A stretch of 44,048 nt of DNA from Phycisphaerae bacterium. GTDB taxonomy: Bacteria > Planctomycetota > Phycisphaerae > Sedimentisphaerales > Anaerobacaceae. The notes under the pieces were generated by a model. It made no database searches. It had not been told where the DNA came from and saw only the letters and a list, made by a program, of their open reading frames with translations. A program made the translations under genes and the position numbers. The stretch covers positions 1 to 44,048 of the forward strand of contig JAAYBV010000035.1 of NCBI GenBank assembly GCA_012744475.1, written 5' to 3'. Of this stretch, positions 41,974-44,048 are shown one piece after another (position 1 is the first letter of the stretch; each line of letters starts with the position of its first letter).

Positions 41974-43941
41974 ATGGATGGTCGCCAGAGTTCCACGGAT
42001 AGGATTCCCGCTCGTGCCGACGATCTGACCGCTTCGGCGGCCAGCGACCAGCGACACGGGCAACAAGCAGGCCCAAGGCGAGCGAGCCAAGCGCCACGGA
42101 CGGAGGCCTGCCTTTGGGGCATCTACCGCTCGACCACGATCGGTATCGGTCTGGTGACCAACCGCATCATGCAGGATGTCAACGATCGGCTGTGCGAAAT
42201 GGTCGGCTACTCCCTGGAGGAACTCCTCGGAAAAGACGCCCGCATGTTGTACCTCAATGACGACGATTACGACCACGTCGGCCGGCACGCGTATCGGCCG
42301 GTCGCCGAGTGCGGCACCGTCGAAGTGCGCTGGCGACGCAAGGACGGACACATCATCAACGTCCTGCTGACGTCGACTCCTTTGGACCCCGACGATCTGT
42401 CCGAGGGGGTCCTGTTCACCGTGCTGGACATCACCGCGCGCAAGGCGGCGGAAGAGGAGCTGCAAAGCCTGTTCGATCTTTCGCTGGATATGGTGTGCAT
42501 CGCGGACATCCATACGGCCACCTTCGTCAAGGTCAATCCGGCGTTCGAGCGGACGTTGGGATACACGCAAGAGGAGTTGCGGAACCGGTCGTTTCTCGAT
42601 CTCATTCACCCCGACGATGTCGCTCAGACAAGAGCCGTCATCGAGGAGAAACTTCGAAACGGCCAGATGGTCATCAATTTCGAGAACCGCTACCGACACA
42701 AGGACGGATCTTACCGCTGGCTCAGTTGGATGTCGCACCCGAAGCCGGAACAAGGCGTGACGTACGCCGTGGCGCGCGATGTCACCGAGCAGAAGCAGCG
42801 AGACATAGCGCTCCAGGCAAGCGAGCAGCGCTATCGCACGCTCTTCGAAAACGCCAATGACAGCATCTTTCTCGTGCGGGACGGCGAGTTTCTGGACTGT
42901 AACTCGAAAACGCTCGACATGTACGGATGCACACGGGAGCAGATCCTCGGGCATGGCCCAGCGGACTTTTCGCCCGCTCGACAGCCGGACGGCAGCGCCT
43001 CCACAGCGGCCGCCGCCGCACGTATGCAAGCCACTCTCGATGGCACACCGCAACGGTTTGAGTGGCAGCACACGAGAGCCGACGGCACGCCCTTTGACGC
43101 GGAAGTAAGCCTCAACGTGCTCCCGTTGCCCGGCGGTCAGTACCTACAGGGGATCGTCCGGGATGTGACCGAACGCCGCAAAGCGGAAGCGGCGATCCGT
43201 GACAATGAGAGATTTCTCGGCGACGTCTTCAACGGCATTCAGAACGGCATCAGCGTGCTCGATCTCGATCTGACGATCGTCCGTGTTAATCGCTGGATGG
43301 AATGGAGGTATCCCGAGGCGCAACCGCTGATCGGCAAGAAGTGTTATGAGGTCTACCAGCACCGAAAGGATGTCTGCCCCTGGTGCCCGGCGATTCGCGC
43401 CCTGGAAACCGGACAGGCGCACAGTGCGGTCGTCCCATATCCTTCGGCCGACGACCCGACTGGCTGGATCGATCTCTCGGCGTTTCCTCTTCGCGATGCC
43501 GCGGAGCGCACCGTCGGCGTGATCGAACACGTCAAGGACATCACCGAGCGGGTACGCGCCGAAAAGCAACTGCGCCGCGAACGGGATCGGAGTCAGGCGT
43601 ATCTGGACGTCGCAGGCGTCATGTTCGTCGCGCTGGATTCGAGCGGTCGAGTCAGCCTGGTCAACCGAAAGGGTTGCGAGATTCTCGGGTACGACGAGCG
43701 TGAAATCCTCGGGATGGACTGGTTCGCCAACTTCGTGCCGGAACGCATGCGCCAGGACGTGTGGGCCATCTTCGACAAACTCCTACGAGGACAGACGAGC
43801 CTCGCTGAGTATGCCGAGACGCCGGTCATCGTCCGAGACCGTTCGGAGCGAATCGTCGCCTGGCACAACACCGTGCTGACCGATGAGGCAGGGAAGATCG
43901 TCGGTACGTTGAGTTCCGGGGAAGGCGAATTCACATGGTAA
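41974..43941 (+). CDS. Multi-PAS sensor protein, truncated before a kinase domain
   Basis: About 655 aa holding five PAS domains (about 47-165, 170-285, 290-410, 420-530, 540-655), each ending in a D-I/V-T-E/A-R linker such as VLDITARKAAEE, ARDVTEQKQRD and VKDITERVRAE. PAS4 carries CYEVYQHRKDVCPWCP, a cysteine-rich form that could hold a metal or haem. The frame ends at GTLSSGEGEFTW. Proteins of this type normally read GTLSSGEDIT and run on into a HisKA/HATPase kinase. The break coincides with what looks like an insertion-sequence end, so this is probably the 5' part of an interrupted histidine kinase gene. ATG at 41974 has a weak GGGA; 41941 is the other option. Confidence 0.75.
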   Translation: MDGRQSSTDRIPARADDLTASAASDQRHGQQAGPRRASQAPRTEACLWGIYRSTTIGIGLVTNRIMQDVNDRLCEMVGYSLEELLGKDARMLYLNDDDYDHVGRHAYRPVAECGTVEVRWRRKDGHIINVLLTSTPLDPDDLSEGVLFTVLDITARKAAEEELQSLFDLSLDMVCIADIHTATFVKVNPAFERTLGYTQEELRNRSFLDLIHPDDVAQTRAVIEEKLRNGQMVINFENRYRHKDGSYRWLSWMSHPKPEQGVTYAVARDVTEQKQRDIALQASEQRYRTLFENANDSIFLVRDGEFLDCNSKTLDMYGCTREQILGHGPADFSPARQPDGSASTAAAAARMQATLDGTPQRFEWQHTRADGTPFDAEVSLNVLPLPGGQYLQGIVRDVTERRKAEAAIRDNERFLGDVFNGIQNGISVLDLDLTIVRVNRWMEWRYPEAQPLIGKKCYEVYQHRKDVCPWCPAIRALETGQAHSAVVPYPSADDPTGWIDLSAFPLRDAAERTVGVIEHVKDITERVRAEKQLRRERDRSQAYLDVAGVMFVALDSSGRVSLVNRKGCEILGYDEREILGMDWFANFVPERMRQDVWAIFDKLLRGQTSLAEYAETPVIVRDRSERIVAWHNTVLTDEAGKIVGTLSSGEGEFTW

Positions 43942-44048
43942 GCGCAACACGGATATAGAAGAGACATCGCGAGCGGCATCCGGTAGCTTGGAGTTGTTCA
44001 ACGACTTCAGACTACGGAGTGCCCGCGATGTCGTACAACCATCTTACC
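43925..44048 (+). mobile_element. Probable left end of an IS30-like insertion sequence (continues outside window)
   Basis: Coding similarity of the PAS protein stops at about 43924, and a transposase-like start follows at 44028. The exact terminal inverted repeat cannot be defined because the other end is not in the window. Confidence 0.4.
44028..44048 (+). CDS. N-terminus of probable IS30-family transposase (partial)
   Basis: Only MSYNHLT is visible before the right edge. IS30 transposases typically start MSYxHLT/SxEER, and GGAG lies eleven bases before the ATG. Seven residues are thin evidence, but the break in the neighbouring kinase gene supports it. Confidence 0.4.

Overview
The window reads as a high-GC chromosome segment of a polysaccharide-degrading planctomycete, most likely class Phycisphaerae (Sedimentisphaerales-like). 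This rests on family content, not on a marker gene: a secreted lamin-tail/CotH protein, a single-gene prepilin-like protein with an H-x-DG type C-terminus, DUF1080, DUF3160, Sde182-type and GH10-like proteins, a Gfo/Idh/MocA oxidoreductase, a Tat-exported enolase-superfamily epimerase and many secreted glycan-active proteins. No rRNA, tRNA or CRISPR array was seen. Most genes have a Shine-Dalgarno site and several have recognisable sigma70-type promoters.

Layout. 1-5360 (minus): a GH10-like protein with a non-canonical active site, a membrane-anchored ComEA-like helix-hairpin-helix protein, and a very large secreted LTD/CotH protein that runs off the left edge. 5408-7045 (minus): an RsbV-type STAS antagonist, an RsbW-type kinase and an unrecognised 156-aa protein. 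7490-8250 (plus): an Rrf2 regulator and a MazG-like protein. 8359-10917 (minus): an amidohydrolase-like protein, an NSS-family sodium symporter and a 32-residue MetS-like subunit missed by ordinary ORF cut-offs. 11541-16818 (plus): a zinc-ribbon protein, a double-domain GH33 sialidase, a 27-aa membrane peptide, LemA, an HtpX-like M48 protease with a C-terminal zinc ribbon, and a coiled-coil membrane protein. 17201-20948: a cold-shock protein (minus) with its own promoter and terminator, then a Gfo/Idh/MocA oxidoreductase and a B12-binding-type radical SAM protein (plus).

20972-33097 is a pectin/hemicellulose region: an intact GH28 polygalacturonase, a prepilin-like protein, a DUF3160 protein, an operon of a GH28-fold lipoprotein without catalytic residues + an unknown secreted barrel protein + a Tat-exported dipeptide epimerase, and a divergent GH51 arabinofuranosidase. 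33292-34379 is a small accessory patch: a frameshifted HEPN gene, its intact MNT partner and an HNH/AP2-like fragment. 34442-41614 (minus) is a probable operon: DUF1080 protein, a pectate-lyase/Sde182 fusion, and a complete TRAP transporter (DctP, DctQ, an enlarged DctM), consistent with cutting pectin-type polymer outside the cell and importing acidic products. 41974-43941 is a multi-PAS protein that stops where a histidine kinase would continue, next to what looks like the left end of an IS30-like element at the right edge.

The most notable features are several enzymes whose folds are intact but whose catalytic residues are replaced (GH10-like, GH28-like, amidohydrolase-like), an unusual lyase/Sde182 fusion, and very small membrane peptides next to transport and proteostasis genes. 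No wholly new system can be claimed from the sequence alone.
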